A DNA stretch of 64,000 bases from a virus. The first letter of the stretch is position 1. The number at the start of each line of letters is the position of its first letter. The DNA lies in the IMG/VR virus record IMGVR_UViG_3300035564_000075, positions 20,631 to 84,630 of that record. The stretch is one strand, 5' to 3'. Below are positions 20,972-29,227 of the stretch, in pieces. The notes under the pieces were generated by a model that saw only the letters and a list, made by a program, of their open reading frames with translations, was not told where the DNA came from and searched no databases. The position numbers and the translations under genes were made by a program.

Positions 20972-21352
20972 TTATTGGTTTCTAGGATCGTCCAGATTGG
21001 TATTCAGCTTACGGTAGCCAGTACCGACGCTTACTGCACCAATTGCAGTGATCAGTTCAATAAGCATATCCTGCGTGATTGGGAAGTTTGGTGCATAAGC
21101 ATGCACGAATACAAATGCCAAGCTCACTAGCAAGATATAGAACCTAGGCGCAGATAGAATGTCTATATAGGACGGAACATTGCCCACGGATGCGCTTGCG
21201 ATAAAGGCAATCAATGCCACAACTGCGGCAATGACATCACCCTGGCTGAATGGCAACACCGGAAAGAATGCTTTGATTCCAATGAATACCATTGCCAGCG
21301 CAAGTGCAATGACACGTGGGGAAGTAAGGATAGCGTACAATTTTTGGTTCAT
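20972..21352 (-). CDS. Four-span membrane protein with internal duplication (holin candidate)
   Basis: 126 aa with about four hydrophobic spans. The two halves align: SPRVIALALAMVF...FFPVLPFSQGDVIA and APRFYILLVSLAF...YAPNFPITQDMLIE, so it arose by duplication of a two-span unit. Size and topology fit a holin-like protein, but it is transcribed opposite to the endolysin. SD AGGAG sits inside a palindrome copy, behind the strongest promoter in the window. Confidence 0.75.
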   Translation of the reverse strand: MNQKLYAILTSPRVIALALAMVFIGIKAFFPVLPFSQGDVIAAVVALIAFIASASVGNVPSYIDILSAPRFYILLVSLAFVFVHAYAPNFPITQDMLIELITAIGAVSVGTGYRKLNTNLDDPRNQ

Positions 21353-21358
21353 AAGAGT

Positions 21359-21371
21359 CTCCTAATAGGAA
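21359..21371. repeat. 13-bp palindrome copy (12/13)
   Basis: CTCCTAATAGGAA on +. It lies in the leader of the membrane protein gene and contains its SD. Confidence 0.8.
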
Positions 21372-21393
21372 TGTTGGAACATCGCGATACTAT

Positions 21394-21423
21394 ATTATAC
21401 TACCTTTCTAGCAGGTGTGTCAA
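21394..21423 (-). promoter_or_regulatory. Consensus sigma70 promoter
   Basis: TTGACA (21418-21423) and TATAAT (21394-21399), both perfect, 18-base spacer. Predicted start about 21387, giving a 35-base leader holding the palindrome and SD of the gene ending at 20972. Confidence 0.85.
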
Positions 21424-21652
21424 AGTGCTCCATGCACTGGACGCAGATTGCAGCAATCTTCCGGATATTCTCCAGTGCTTCCGTGTCGCTATTGGTATTG
21501 GTCCAACGCTCAACGGCTCGGTTGAAGTAAGATTGAATCATAATCATGTACTCACCAACGACATGATTCCTATAATCTGTGCGAGAGGGCGGTAAATGAT
21601 CCTGGTAGTCTCTCTCTCCATCAATCAGTTTATAAACCTCAGTTCGTTCCAT
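21395..21652 (-). CDS. Small helical protein
   Basis: 85 aa, SD AGGAG. Pattern GERDYQD...EYMIMIQSYFNRA...RKIAAICVQCMEHF, an all-helical type I have seen in phage genomes beside nucleotide-metabolism genes. Its neighbour looks like DUF1599. Exact function unknown. Confidence 0.8.
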   Translation of the reverse strand: MERTEVYKLIDGERDYQDHLPPSRTDYRNHVVGEYMIMIQSYFNRAVERWTNTNSDTEALENIRKIAAICVQCMEHFDTPARKVV

Positions 21653-21968
21653 TTTTGCTCTCCTGCGGCTCGTTCAGAGCCGCTCTCAATATGATTAGGT
21701 AGTTGATGGCATCGAGGATGGTATCCTCAATAGTCTCATCTTTTACGTGCACTTCACCAGACTGTATAATCTTTCCAATACGCGCAATCTTGTCTGCCAA
21801 TCTTGTCAATATGCCTACCTCCATAGGAATGCCGAGTTGTTCTACCAATCTGAAGTTGCGTAGTGCATCTTCATCAGCACCATAGTCGGCGTTCTTTGCT
21901 TTGATAATTTCCAGTGCCTTGCTAGTCATAATCCCATGTATCTGAAATAGTTGTTCTGGCTTTATCAT
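21639..21968 (-). CDS. DUF1599 / nucleotide-modification-associated domain 1-like protein
   Basis: 109 aa. The central pattern KNADYG...NFRLVEQLG...GILTRLADKIARI...EDTILDAINYLIIL matches the all-alpha DUF1599 (Nmad1) family often linked to phage nucleotide or DNA-base metabolism. No enzymatic activity can be claimed. Overlaps the next gene by 14 bases. Confidence 0.75.
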   Translation of the reverse strand: MIKPEQLFQIHGIMTSKALEIIKAKNADYGADEDALRNFRLVEQLGIPMEVGILTRLADKIARIGKIIQSGEVHVKDETIEDTILDAINYLIILRAALNEPQESKNGTN

Positions 21969-21970
21969 AT

Positions 21971-22171
21971 CTAATCTCCTACATCCAGCATGGATGCAAA
22001 ATATATCTTGGCTTCGAACCCCAGTCGCCCTAGGGTTTCCGACAGTTCAATTGCCTTTTTCAGATCAAAACGAACTGCCTGTTTGATATTGCTTGTCAAT
22101 TCGGGAGTGTTGTCCTGGATCTCAAGAAGAAACCCAGGACCACTCTCGATAAAGTAAGTAGGAATCTCCAC
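21971..22171 (-). CDS. Small unknown protein, GTG start
   Basis: 66 aa. The longer upstream frame lies inside the exonuclease gene; a GTG at 22171 overlaps that gene's TAG (TAGTG) and has GAGGA 4 bases ahead, so coupled reinitiation is the best start. Mixed alpha/beta, no motif. Confidence 0.6.
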   Translation of the reverse strand: MEIPTYFIESGPGFLLEIQDNTPELTSNIKQAVRFDLKKAIELSETLGRLGFEAKIYFASMLDVGD

Positions 22172-23109
22172 TAGTTCCTCAACAGTACTTCCTTCTTCTC
22201 TTTCTCTAGGTTGCCAACACGTGCTCTGGTGTAGGCACCACAATTACCACAATGGTATGAATCGAAACGGTTTGCAGGAGTGTAATAGTATCCATCGGCA
22301 GTGACGTTTGCAGAACCACAGTTATTGCACACTGGAATAATCTCATCAGTGTACAGTCCAAGGTTCGGATGACCTTTCATCCATGGTCGTATGGTCAGAT
22401 AGATCTCTTCCAGCAACGTGACATCATACTTATTGTACTTCAGCATTTCATCTAGTGCAGCTTTGTCACCATTGTCACAGCGTTTCCAAAGATCAAAGTC
22501 GGTTTTGATTTTATGGTCACTCAATAGCATCATGGCAAGGAATTCCTGCTTGTTGCTATCGAAGCCAAAGAGTTTCTTGGCAGTGTCCAGCGTATCTATT
22601 ACCTGCGATGGCTTAGGTGGATTGAAGCCATGCACTAGGAAGCGTGAGTTCATCTTCTTGATGTCAAAGCCATTGATATTGTGCCCAATGACTATATCGG
22701 AACCATTCATAATCTCCCAAAGACTCTGTGATATTCTGCCATCATCTCTTTCGATGGCTTCTTCTGGAGTCATTATATCGCTCTTCATCTTGGAACTAAA
22801 CAGTGTTTTGGCAGACCATGAGAGCATGGCAGTGGGCTCAATGATCTGTCCCACGCTCATGTTTATGTCCCATGGAGTCCAGACATAGCCAATGATGGGC
22901 AATGTTTCAATGTCCAGCAAGGTGATTATGGGGAACCTGCGTTCATCTACAAACTTATCTTGGTGTTTAGCATACTCTCTTCTAAATGCACTTCGTAGTT
23001 CTTCTGGTGTCATGCCGTACTTCTGTGCTAGCTCAGGCCAGAACGGTCTTCCGTCCTGTAGAGCCATCTGCTTTCGTGCTAGGCAATCCTTGAAGATGTT
23101 TGAATTCAT
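22171..23109 (-). CDS. DnaQ/RNase H-like 3'-5' exonuclease with C-terminal zinc ribbon
   Basis: 312 aa from the ATG at 23109 (SD GGAG); the longer frame overlaps its neighbour. LDIETLP (Asp66, Glu68), SDIVIGHNINGFDI (residues 137-150) and KYNKYDVTLLEEIY (Asp229) match Exo I, II and III of DEDD exonucleases. A CxxCG...CGNCG pair near residues 265-295 forms a zinc ribbon. It could be a separate proofreading or repair nuclease; no DNA polymerase is recognised in the window. Confidence 0.8.
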   Translation of the reverse strand: MNSNIFKDCLARKQMALQDGRPFWPELAQKYGMTPEELRSAFRREYAKHQDKFVDERRFPIITLLDIETLPIIGYVWTPWDINMSVGQIIEPTAMLSWSAKTLFSSKMKSDIMTPEEAIERDDGRISQSLWEIMNGSDIVIGHNINGFDIKKMNSRFLVHGFNPPKPSQVIDTLDTAKKLFGFDSNKQEFLAMMLLSDHKIKTDFDLWKRCDNGDKAALDEMLKYNKYDVTLLEEIYLTIRPWMKGHPNLGLYTDEIIPVCNNCGSANVTADGYYYTPANRFDSYHCGNCGAYTRARVGNLEKEKKEVLLRN

Positions 23110-23117
23110 GTTTTCTC

Positions 23118-23507
23118 CTAACCAGCTTGTATGTTTAGTAGATAAGCAAAACGGGGATCGTGTACGATAGGATCTTCGTACCACGTGCCCCATACCAAGA
23201 TAGCTGGTTTGCTTGGTAGATGCTCAATAATCTCTAGCTGTGATATACTCTGCAATCTGATTATGTCTTCATCTACCGACTTGTGCAGGGCGCTAGCTAT
23301 CTCTTGGAACTCTTCATATGTACCAGTAACAACAAACAGCATGTCCCTATGCATCCATAGGTTGCCAGGGACCCAACTGAACATACTACCATCCTTCTTA
23401 TTCAGGTCAGCGACCAGTGATTCCCATGCATCACACTTGGGATCTGCACAGTGCCTTACTTGCCTGTCAAACACTGAATAGACCAGTCTCCAGTCATGTT
23501 CATGCAT
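23118..23507 (-). CDS. Unknown protein
   Basis: 129 aa from the ATG at 23507, which overlaps the upstream stop; the TTG nine bases earlier is less likely. N-terminal HCADPKCDAWES could hold a metal with His/Cys. No recognised family. Sits between UDG-like and exonuclease genes in a probable DNA-repair group. Confidence 0.7.
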   Translation of the reverse strand: MHEHDWRLVYSVFDRQVRHCADPKCDAWESLVADLNKKDGSMFSWVPGNLWMHRDMLFVVTGTYEEFQEIASALHKSVDEDIIRLQSISQLEIIEHLPSKPAILVWGTWYEDPIVHDPRFAYLLNIQAG

Positions 23508-23892
23508 ACTCTGCAAGCCTCTCTCTTATTGCCTTGGTATCAGCCTTAGACAATGTTCTCGAAGCTGGATGCGGTGCAGCTATGTATGGATATGGTATTT
23601 GATCTAGCCCCGATTGTGCTACCTTGCCACACGCAAGCACCACACTGGGCTTGTGACTGACGATTTCCTTCAGCATAAACACTGGTTCTGGTGGAAACTT
23701 GTCATTGGGATGTGTGCCTACCTGAGTAGTAGATTCTGTAATGTAGACCTCTGCACCATCTGGTATCATTTCCTTCAGTCGTCTACCAGTTACAGAGCGC
23801 CACAACAGTCTCTCCCACACTCTCCTGTTGGTTATCCTATACGGATCTATCCCATTAGGAATGTAGGCATTTTGTAGGAAGATAAGTATCAT
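23500..23892 (-). CDS. UDG-superfamily-like protein
   Basis: 130 aa, shorter than typical uracil-DNA glycosylases. The middle has VVLACGKVA, the strand ending in GxxA seen in UDG folds, and residues 105-112 give AAPHPASR, matching the C-terminal HP(S/A) motif. The usual catalytic GxDPG near the N terminus is absent (QNAYIPNG instead), so activity is doubtful. The neighbouring radical-SAM gene supports a DNA-repair setting. Confidence 0.6.
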   Translation of the reverse strand: MILIFLQNAYIPNGIDPYRITNRRVWERLLWRSVTGRRLKEMIPDGAEVYITESTTQVGTHPNDKFPPEPVFMLKEIVSHKPSVVLACGKVAQSGLDQIPYPYIAAPHPASRTLSKADTKAIRERLAEYA

Positions 23893-24692
23893 CGTTCCAT
23901 CTCTTTTCGTAATGCATCCTTGATATAGAAAAGCTTTGTATCTCCCCTTGCCTGTTTACCATCATCAGGATTCATTATACGGCTGTAACCAAGACCCTCA
24001 AGTTTCTTGATTGCATCATTGCCAAATTTTTTCCAGTCTATGGTTCTTTCTATATCAGGATTGTGATTCAGTTTTCCTACCTTGAAATGATCTACCCATG
24101 GTGCTGTCAGTTCTATCATGTAGAGTGTCTGATTAGGGTCTATGACTGGTTCCATAGATACCCATGTAGGAATACCCTTGTCATGGAATGCTTTGAGTGT
24201 GTCAAAGCGTTCTTGTGGAGAGGCGGCATTGGGTTCCCAACGTTGCGAATCCTTATCAGTAGCGAATACCAGTGTGATTGCATAGGCATCTTTGGGTCCA
24301 AACATATCCAGATCCTTTAGTGCTCTCTTGCCGCCCTTACTTAGGATGGCTACAGAGAAGCCATGCTCATGCAATATCCTGATTGTATCATGTGTGTACT
24401 GGTAAGCATCTTCTAGTGCCTGATAGGGATCGGTGGTGAAGCATAGATGCACCTGTCCTGTCTTACCAACGCTTTGCAAATAGGCAGCTTCTTTCTCCAG
24501 CTTGCCTAGGAAGTCAAAGTTGCGCGGTCCGGCATGGGAGAATGCAGTCTTCCTATCTGGTTGTCCCCTCATTACTACATCGGGTCCAAAACAGTATAGG
24601 CAACCATGCAAACAACCACGGTAGATATTACATGCTAGTGCAGCATATTCTCTTGCAGCCCCCCTGGGCTCATACAGCAACGTCGTTTCCAT
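23889..24692 (-). CDS. Radical SAM protein, spore-photoproduct-lyase-like
   Basis: 267 aa, SD AAGGAG. NIYRGCLHGCLYC gives Cys27-x3-Cys31-x2-Cys34, the radical SAM 4Fe-4S motif, then a TIM-barrel pattern with CFTTDPYQ, SVAILSKGG and VSMEPVID. This arrangement matches the SPL-like family common in phages, some members of which repair UV thymine adducts; the substrate here is unknown. Overlaps the UDG-like gene by 4 bases. Confidence 0.8.
   Translation of the reverse strand: METTLLYEPRGAAREYAALACNIYRGCLHGCLYCFGPDVVMRGQPDRKTAFSHAGPRNFDFLGKLEKEAAYLQSVGKTGQVHLCFTTDPYQALEDAYQYTHDTIRILHEHGFSVAILSKGGKRALKDLDMFGPKDAYAITLVFATDKDSQRWEPNAASPQERFDTLKAFHDKGIPTWVSMEPVIDPNQTLYMIELTAPWVDHFKVGKLNHNPDIERTIDWKKFGNDAIKKLEGLGYSRIMNPDDGKQARGDTKLFYIKDALRKEMER
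23974..24001 (-). promoter_or_regulatory. Possible internal promoter
   Basis: TATAAT (reverse of 23974-23979) with TTGAGG at 23996-24001, 16-base spacer, inside the radical-SAM gene and upstream of the UDG-like gene. The -35 is partial; could be chance. Confidence 0.35.
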
Positions 24693-24870
24693 CTTGTACT
24701 CCTTGAATTCTAGGTTGGCGGTAAATTACTTCCCACAACCATTCATGCTTCTTTCCATTCAACTGCAGACCATATTTCTCTTTGATATAGTTATCTATAC
24801 CTTCTGCTGTTGTTGATTCTGGAAACCATATAGATGGCATTTCTGCGTGTGTGGTGATCTTTATACGCAT
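24670..24870 (-). CDS. Small unknown protein
   Basis: 66 aa from the ATG at 24870 (SD GAGG); the longer frame runs into the neighbour. Ends 23 bases inside the radical-SAM gene. Trp-rich C-terminal half, no motif known. Confidence 0.65.
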   Translation of the reverse strand: MRIKITTHAEMPSIWFPESTTAEGIDNYIKEKYGLQLNGKKHEWLWEVIYRQPRIQGVQDGNDVAV

Positions 24871-24871
24871 A

Positions 24872-25222
24872 TTACCTCGGGAAGGTCTGTAGGGCGCTCC
24901 AGTGGTCGTTCTGCAGCGGATACCAGTCATCTGTGAAGAACATGGTCATAATTATCTCTACTGCACCCTCTCTGGTCAAGTTGACAGCACGATCGATGTC
25001 AGTCTTGCCATCCTGTAAAGCCTTCTGTCTACACTTCAGAATGAAACCATCAGCAATGACATCCATTGTAGCTCTTGTTTCTGGCGTTAGCGTATTATAG
25101 GTATCCATAATCGCCTTTCGCCTCGCTTGCTGATACAGGCTGGAGCTATACTCCATTTCAAGGATTGCATTGTGCGCATGAGTGAATGTCTTGCCACGGT
25201 GAGCAGCATCTTTAGATCCCAT
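24872..25222 (-). CDS. Unknown helical protein
   Basis: 116 aa, SD GGAG. Largely helical with an acidic, Trp-containing C terminus. Lies just downstream of the 25.24-kb hairpin, so its expression depends on read-through or a promoter I did not find. Confidence 0.7.
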   Translation of the reverse strand: MGSKDAAHRGKTFTHAHNAILEMEYSSSLYQQARRKAIMDTYNTLTPETRATMDVIADGFILKCRQKALQDGKTDIDRAVNLTREGAVEIIMTMFFTDDWYPLQNDHWSALQTFPR

Positions 25223-25237
25223 TTTGTCTCCATAGTA

Positions 25238-25261
25238 GGGGCTGGCCTTTCGACCAGCCCC
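25238..25261 (-). terminator. GC-rich hairpin (attenuator or terminator)
   Basis: 8-bp stem GGGGCTGG/CCAGCCCC with an 8-base loop, between the stop at 25270 and the next start at 25222. No T-run follows leftward; a short one follows rightward. Probably partial termination or 3' end protection. Confidence 0.6.
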
Positions 25262-25269
25262 ATTTTGAA

Positions 25270-26043
25270 TTAGCTTGCACCATCAACAATGTGATACCAG
25301 CCACGGATAAATTTCTTCACTTCCTCATGGTTTTCGAGCATGTACTTGGGAGCAAACTCATCGCCCATGGCGGTCTTGATTTGCTCGGGAGTAAACTCAC
25401 CCTCCAGTTCCTTGACAAGGCGCATCTTACCTTCATGCAAAGAAGGATCTGTAGCAGGTGCCTTAGCTTGAGCAGGCTTCTGTGTAGCTTCTGCTTTCTT
25501 AGCAGGCTCTGCCTTAGTAGCAGGTACAACGGCGGGACCCTCATCGGTTACTTCCTCTCCAGGAGTAGGTTCGTAACCTGCCAGTTGCATAATCCAAGAG
25601 AAACCCAGTCGGAATGCTTTGCCAGTAGCTCGGGTGATTGCCATGGAACGCACTGCATAATCGGCAGCACTTGCCCAATGACTTTCCTTGCGAGTGCAGA
25701 TAGCAGATGAACCACCTATCTTCATGCCATCGCTTGCGCGAATAAGATCCACATAGGCTTCCCAACCACCCTCTATGGGGAGTACACGGTTCTCTACTGG
25801 CAAGATGCCCAACATAGCACCCAGTGTATTCCAGCCTTCCACGAATACATACTTCTTTTCCTTGATTTGCTTGAACAGCTTCTTGGTGTCAATGATCTTA
25901 CCCAACTCGGTTGCTATTGCACTAGCACGTGCTACAATCTCCTGCGGCTTGGTAGGAATAGCACCCAACATAACATCATCATGTACCAAAACAATCTCAC
26001 CCTCAACGTGCTCAACAGGGGTACCAGTCTCAGCAATACTCAT
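25270..26043 (-). CDS. Possible single-strand annealing / recombination protein
   Basis: 257 aa, SD AAAGGAG. Residues about 60-165 contain YVFVEGWNTLGAMLGI...CTRKESHW...YAVRSMAITRATGKAFR and LAGYEPTP, a conserved-looking core resembling phage proteins found near recombination genes. An Ala/Lys/Pro linker (170-200) leads to a C-terminal helical domain. The layout of conserved core, low-complexity linker and small tail resembles annealing proteins (RecT/ERF/Rad52-like), but I cannot name the family. Confidence 0.6.
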   Translation of the reverse strand: MSIAETGTPVEHVEGEIVLVHDDVMLGAIPTKPQEIVARASAIATELGKIIDTKKLFKQIKEKKYVFVEGWNTLGAMLGILPVENRVLPIEGGWEAYVDLIRASDGMKIGGSSAICTRKESHWASAADYAVRSMAITRATGKAFRLGFSWIMQLAGYEPTPGEEVTDEGPAVVPATKAEPAKKAEATQKPAQAKAPATDPSLHEGKMRLVKELEGEFTPEQIKTAMGDEFAPKYMLENHEEVKKFIRGWYHIVDGAS

Positions 26044-26044
26044 T

Positions 26045-26467
26045 TTATATCTCCTTTAGGCCAAGGGCCTCGAATCTCTGAAGTGCTTCTTTGCCAACTG
26101 TAGGCCAGATAGCAGACATCCTTTGCAACCAATTGTGTACAGGTTCATACCTTTCCCATCCGACTAAATATGTTGCGGCTTGCCTAAAGGCTTCATCCCC
26201 ACCAATGCCACCAGTATGTTTGCATGTCAGTGTATTGTGATGCCTTATCACGCAATTATATCTGGAGTTTATCAAGTCACCATCACGTAGCCCTCTTACA
26301 TGCCCCTTACTGATAAGAGCTTCATGCATATCTGCATCAGCCATAAGAACTGGCATTCCACAGAATGGACACAGTGGTGCAAATGCACGCACTTCTGGTT
26401 TATAGACAGAGCGAGTGCCGTATATGTCACTCTTTAAGAGTTGTCGAGAGTTCACGGATAAGCCCAT
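26045..26467 (-). CDS. HNH-like protein with zinc motif
   Basis: 140 aa from the ATG at 26467 (SD AAGGAGG); a longer frame would begin upstream of the predicted transcript start. CPFCG near the N terminus, then HEALISKG, INSRYNCVIRHHNTL and CKHTGG follow the His-Asn-His spacing of HNH endonucleases. Could be a homing-type or structural nuclease. Own promoter upstream. Confidence 0.65.
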   Translation of the reverse strand: MGLSVNSRQLLKSDIYGTRSVYKPEVRAFAPLCPFCGMPVLMADADMHEALISKGHVRGLRDGDLINSRYNCVIRHHNTLTCKHTGGIGGDEAFRQAATYLVGWERYEPVHNWLQRMSAIWPTVGKEALQRFEALGLKEI

Positions 26468-26753
26468 CAGACTTGCCTCCTTGGATCTGGTCAATTATCA
26501 CACTAACCTGCTTTTTTGTCAACTGTTTTGAGCTACCAATATCCTTGCCAGATAGCACTCTCAGGATACCTATTCTCAGATAACGCATAGTCTTGGTCTT
26601 GTTCTTCGCAAGCACCAGCATAGGAGCAAGCGCATCACCAATAAGCATGTTCATCAAGAGAAGCTGTTTGTCAGACGGTTCTTGGAATCTGTCATCTCCT
26701 GCTGATAGCCTTCGTATAGCTTCAATCAGTTGCTGAAGTCTCAGGGATCTCAT
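26427..26753 (-). CDS. Unknown helical protein
   Basis: 108 aa, SD AAGGAG. Basic, Leu-rich helices, no motif. Overlaps the regulator-like gene upstream by 32 bases and the HNH-like gene downstream by 41; the next gene's promoter lies inside its 3' end. Confidence 0.7.
   Translation of the reverse strand: MRSLRLQQLIEAIRRLSAGDDRFQEPSDKQLLLMNMLIGDALAPMLVLAKNKTKTMRYLRIGILRVLSGKDIGSSKQLTKKQVSVIIDQIQGGKSDGLIRELSTTLKE
26494..26522 (-). promoter_or_regulatory. Sigma70 promoter for the HNH-like gene
   Basis: TTGACA (26517-26522), 17-base spacer, GATAAT (26494-26499). Predicted start near 26487, 20 bases before the SD-supported ATG at 26467. Confidence 0.75.
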
Positions 26754-26991
26754 AGTCTAGACTCCTTAGTTTGTCTAATCCCTTCTCGGTAAGTCTCCAA
26801 TAACCCTTCTTGTTCTTGGTTATTGGCTCAATAAAACCTTTATTACGCACCAGCACCAGACCTTGCTGGACAGTACCGATAGACTTCCCCAGTCTATCAG
26901 CCATCTGTCTGTAGCTAAGTCCCTCATATAGAGACCACATTAGCTCTTCATCACGCCTTGCATCCTCCTTGATCCTGATTTGAACGGTCAT
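26722..26991 (-). CDS. Winged-helix/HTH regulator-like protein
   Basis: 89 aa, SD AGGAG. LSYRQMADRLGKSIGTVQQGLVLVRNKG is a helix-turn-helix, followed by a wing-like GYWRLTEKGLDKL, as in small MarR/PadR-like DNA-binding proteins. It likely binds DNA as a dimer; targets unknown. First of a coupled pair with the gene at 26753. Confidence 0.75.
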   Translation of the reverse strand: MTVQIRIKEDARRDEELMWSLYEGLSYRQMADRLGKSIGTVQQGLVLVRNKGFIEPITKNKKGYWRLTEKGLDKLRSLDYEIPETSATD

Positions 26992-26999
26992 AGTTTCTC

Positions 27000-27356
27000 C
27001 TACTGCACCTTGCCTCTTCCGAGTAAGGCCAGTTGTTGGATTCTAGTTTCATGGTTGATTACACCTTGCACACGCAGTTCTTCGATCGTGTGCGCCCAGA
27101 CAACTTCTCCAGGCAATACCGATAGCGCAGCACTATACTCGGGGCTATCCAGAGCACCCACTACGCCATACATAGTGAAGAGATTGACACCATTTACCAG
27201 AGTGCGCATCATAACCCAACTGATTTCACTATCTTTAGGAAAGTTTGTTTCTGGCATATGTAGCATTTTACCTGCTTTCTGATGAATCTGCAAGCCCCAG
27301 TCTATGAGCCTGCTGGATATGTTCACAAGTTTCATACCAATAAAAGTCTTGAACAT
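27000..27356 (-). CDS. Unknown protein
   Basis: 118 aa, SD AAGGA; start overlaps the upstream stop as TAATG. Amphipathic helices, moderately hydrophobic (VNLFTMYGVVGAL), no clear membrane span. No family recognised. Confidence 0.7.
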   Translation of the reverse strand: MFKTFIGMKLVNISSRLIDWGLQIHQKAGKMLHMPETNFPKDSEISWVMMRTLVNGVNLFTMYGVVGALDSPEYSAALSVLPGEVVWAHTIEELRVQGVINHETRIQQLALLGRGKVQ

Positions 27357-27925
27357 TATCTGTCCTTGGGAAGGTGCCTAAGCTGTCCCATCGATCGGGC
27401 AATAGCTATCTTTGATTTGAAGAACTCCGTTAGGTTTTCCTCTACGTGTAAGGCTGTTGCAAGTATACCAGCACCATTCACTCTATTGAACTTGAAGTCA
27501 GGATTTACTTGTTTCGCATCTGGATGCTGTGTAGCATTGTAAAGCTGGAATATCTTGGCACGTAGGAATACTTCAGCAGGATCGTTTCTGGTGGAATCTT
27601 CCATCGTGAACATTGGATACACCTGCTGTACATACTGGAACACAGCGCCCATAGGATGGGTTGCAAAGCCAATGGCAGTAATGATTGCCGCCCTTGCATC
27701 ATCCAGATTGTCAGTAGCAGTAAAGGCAAAGGATGCTTTGATTGCACCCTGTGTACCCTTGGGGCGTATCATCCACTTACATGCAAAATTAGGTGGTTGA
27801 GAAAGTTCTACGTGAATCTCAATCTTGTCATACTCCAGCTTGATAAAATCAAGACAGTCCTTTACAACCTGCTCTATCTTATCTTCATAGGGTTTCAAGT
27901 CAATAATCGTTTCACCGTCACTCAT
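27356..27925 (-). CDS. Unknown protein
   Basis: 189 aa. Alpha/beta, with an acidic N terminus and a long helical middle. No recognised motif. Followed within one base by the next coding region, so part of the replication-side operon. Confidence 0.75.
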   Translation of the reverse strand: MSDGETIIDLKPYEDKIEQVVKDCLDFIKLEYDKIEIHVELSQPPNFACKWMIRPKGTQGAIKASFAFTATDNLDDARAAIITAIGFATHPMGAVFQYVQQVYPMFTMEDSTRNDPAEVFLRAKIFQLYNATQHPDAKQVNPDFKFNRVNGAGILATALHVEENLTEFFKSKIAIARSMGQLRHLPKDR

Positions 27926-27926
27926 A

Positions 27927-28319
27927 TTAGCCTCGCTTCATCTTCTTTGTTTGTACTAGATAAATAATCGCTTGTTCAAGTAGTTCAATATCATCATGGA
28001 AATTTCCCAGTCCAACATTGCAGTTGTGACAAAGCAAGCCCCTAATGATTCCATCCTCATGGTTATGATCTACAAATAGATGTTCTCTAGATTCAATTTG
28101 ATGCTCTCCACATATTGCACACCTTCCTTCTTGTTCTTCAAAAAGTCTGTTATATTCTTCTGAAGAAATTCCATATGTACCTTTAAGATACCTTTCTCTA
28201 TTTCTGTCTGGGGTACGAGATTTATTGTTCCATCTCTTGAATCTATCTTTGTTCTCCTTATAATATCTTCTTGCATTTACTCTTCTCTTTGCAAGAACTT
28301 CTTCATGTGTTTGCCTCAT
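27927..28319 (-). CDS. Recombination endonuclease VII-like HNH nuclease
   Basis: 130 aa. CAICG (Cys67, Cys70), LFVDHNHEDG (residues 81-90), RGLLCHNCN (Cys97, Cys100) and NVGLGNF are the zinc and His-Me-finger signature of T4 endonuclease VII relatives, which resolve branched DNA before packaging. A basic N-terminal helix of about 45 residues precedes it. Confidence 0.88.
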   Translation of the reverse strand: MRQTHEEVLAKRRVNARRYYKENKDRFKRWNNKSRTPDRNRERYLKGTYGISSEEYNRLFEEQEGRCAICGEHQIESREHLFVDHNHEDGIIRGLLCHNCNVGLGNFHDDIELLEQAIIYLVQTKKMKRG

Positions 28320-28327
28320 AATAACTC

Positions 28328-29227
28328 CTATTGACGCAATTCAGGTTGAGTATTTCTAATTGCTTCGTCTTCTTTAGAGGTTCCAATTAAGCTCAGATCC
28401 AGGATAGGCATGTCTTTGATAAGGGAATGCGCACCATTGAATGCAAGGGTGATTGTCTGTCCACCTACCCATACACGACCAGGAAGAATGTGAATGTCGA
28501 TAGAGCCTTCCACTTCTTCCTTACGAACATGGTCTACTGTAGGTACAATTTCCAATGCACCATCGCAATCTTTATATACAGTTCTACTGCCATGCGCCTT
28601 ACCCTGCTCGTTCATCTGGTAAACCACGATGAATGTGCGCTTCTTACCGGCATTGGCAGCAGCGTTTCTGCCAGCAATAAACTTTCTGGAGATAGACTCC
28701 AGCCTTGTAGATTCATTGATTTGCCTAGAGTTATCAGTCATCAGTTGCAAGTAATCGATGATGGTAAATCTGGCATCGTCTTCATTGGCCTTGGCAATTA
28801 TCTGGTCAGCAGTGTTTACCGCATCTTCAATCCAAAGGTCAGTACTGCGTAGCATCTTCTGGCTTTGTTCCAAGTCCTTGAATTGTGGTTCATATAGTGA
28901 CAAGTCTCTAATCATTGTGCGGTCTGCCAGCTTAGTACCATGCACCAATGCTCTGGTGCCCATGCTAGCCTTGATTTCTTCCAGTTGGAAGTAATCAGTT
29001 CTGCCATGGGTACCCAGTACCATAGCCAAGTGCATAGCAAAGGTGGTCTTAGCAGACTTGTGGGGTCCACCTATTACATAATAGGCATTGTCCAGTATGC
29101 CACCAATGCGACGATCGAGGTCCCGAAGGTTGGTCTTGATAGGACGATATTCTTCAGGGTGCTCCATCTGCCTCTTCCAGAGTTCTATATTCTGTGCAGC
29201 GATTTCGTCTATTCGTTGGATAGTCAT
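28328..29227 (-). CDS. DnaB-like replicative helicase (RecA-fold domain)
   Basis: 299 aa. Walker A GGPHKSAKTT (residues 53-62), Walker B FTIIDYLQLM, and a QMNEQGK segment as in motif H3 with a later basic DNA-binding part. It lacks the N-terminal primase-interaction domain of cellular DnaB, like several short phage helicases. Unwinds the fork with ATP. It overlaps the loader gene by 4 bases, so the two are coupled. Confidence 0.88.
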   Translation of the reverse strand: MTIQRIDEIAAQNIELWKRQMEHPEEYRPIKTNLRDLDRRIGGILDNAYYVIGGPHKSAKTTFAMHLAMVLGTHGRTDYFQLEEIKASMGTRALVHGTKLADRTMIRDLSLYEPQFKDLEQSQKMLRSTDLWIEDAVNTADQIIAKANEDDARFTIIDYLQLMTDNSRQINESTRLESISRKFIAGRNAAANAGKKRTFIVVYQMNEQGKAHGSRTVYKDCDGALEIVPTVDHVRKEEVEGSIDIHILPGRVWVGGQTITLAFNGAHSLIKDMPILDLSLIGTSKEDEAIRNTQPELRQ

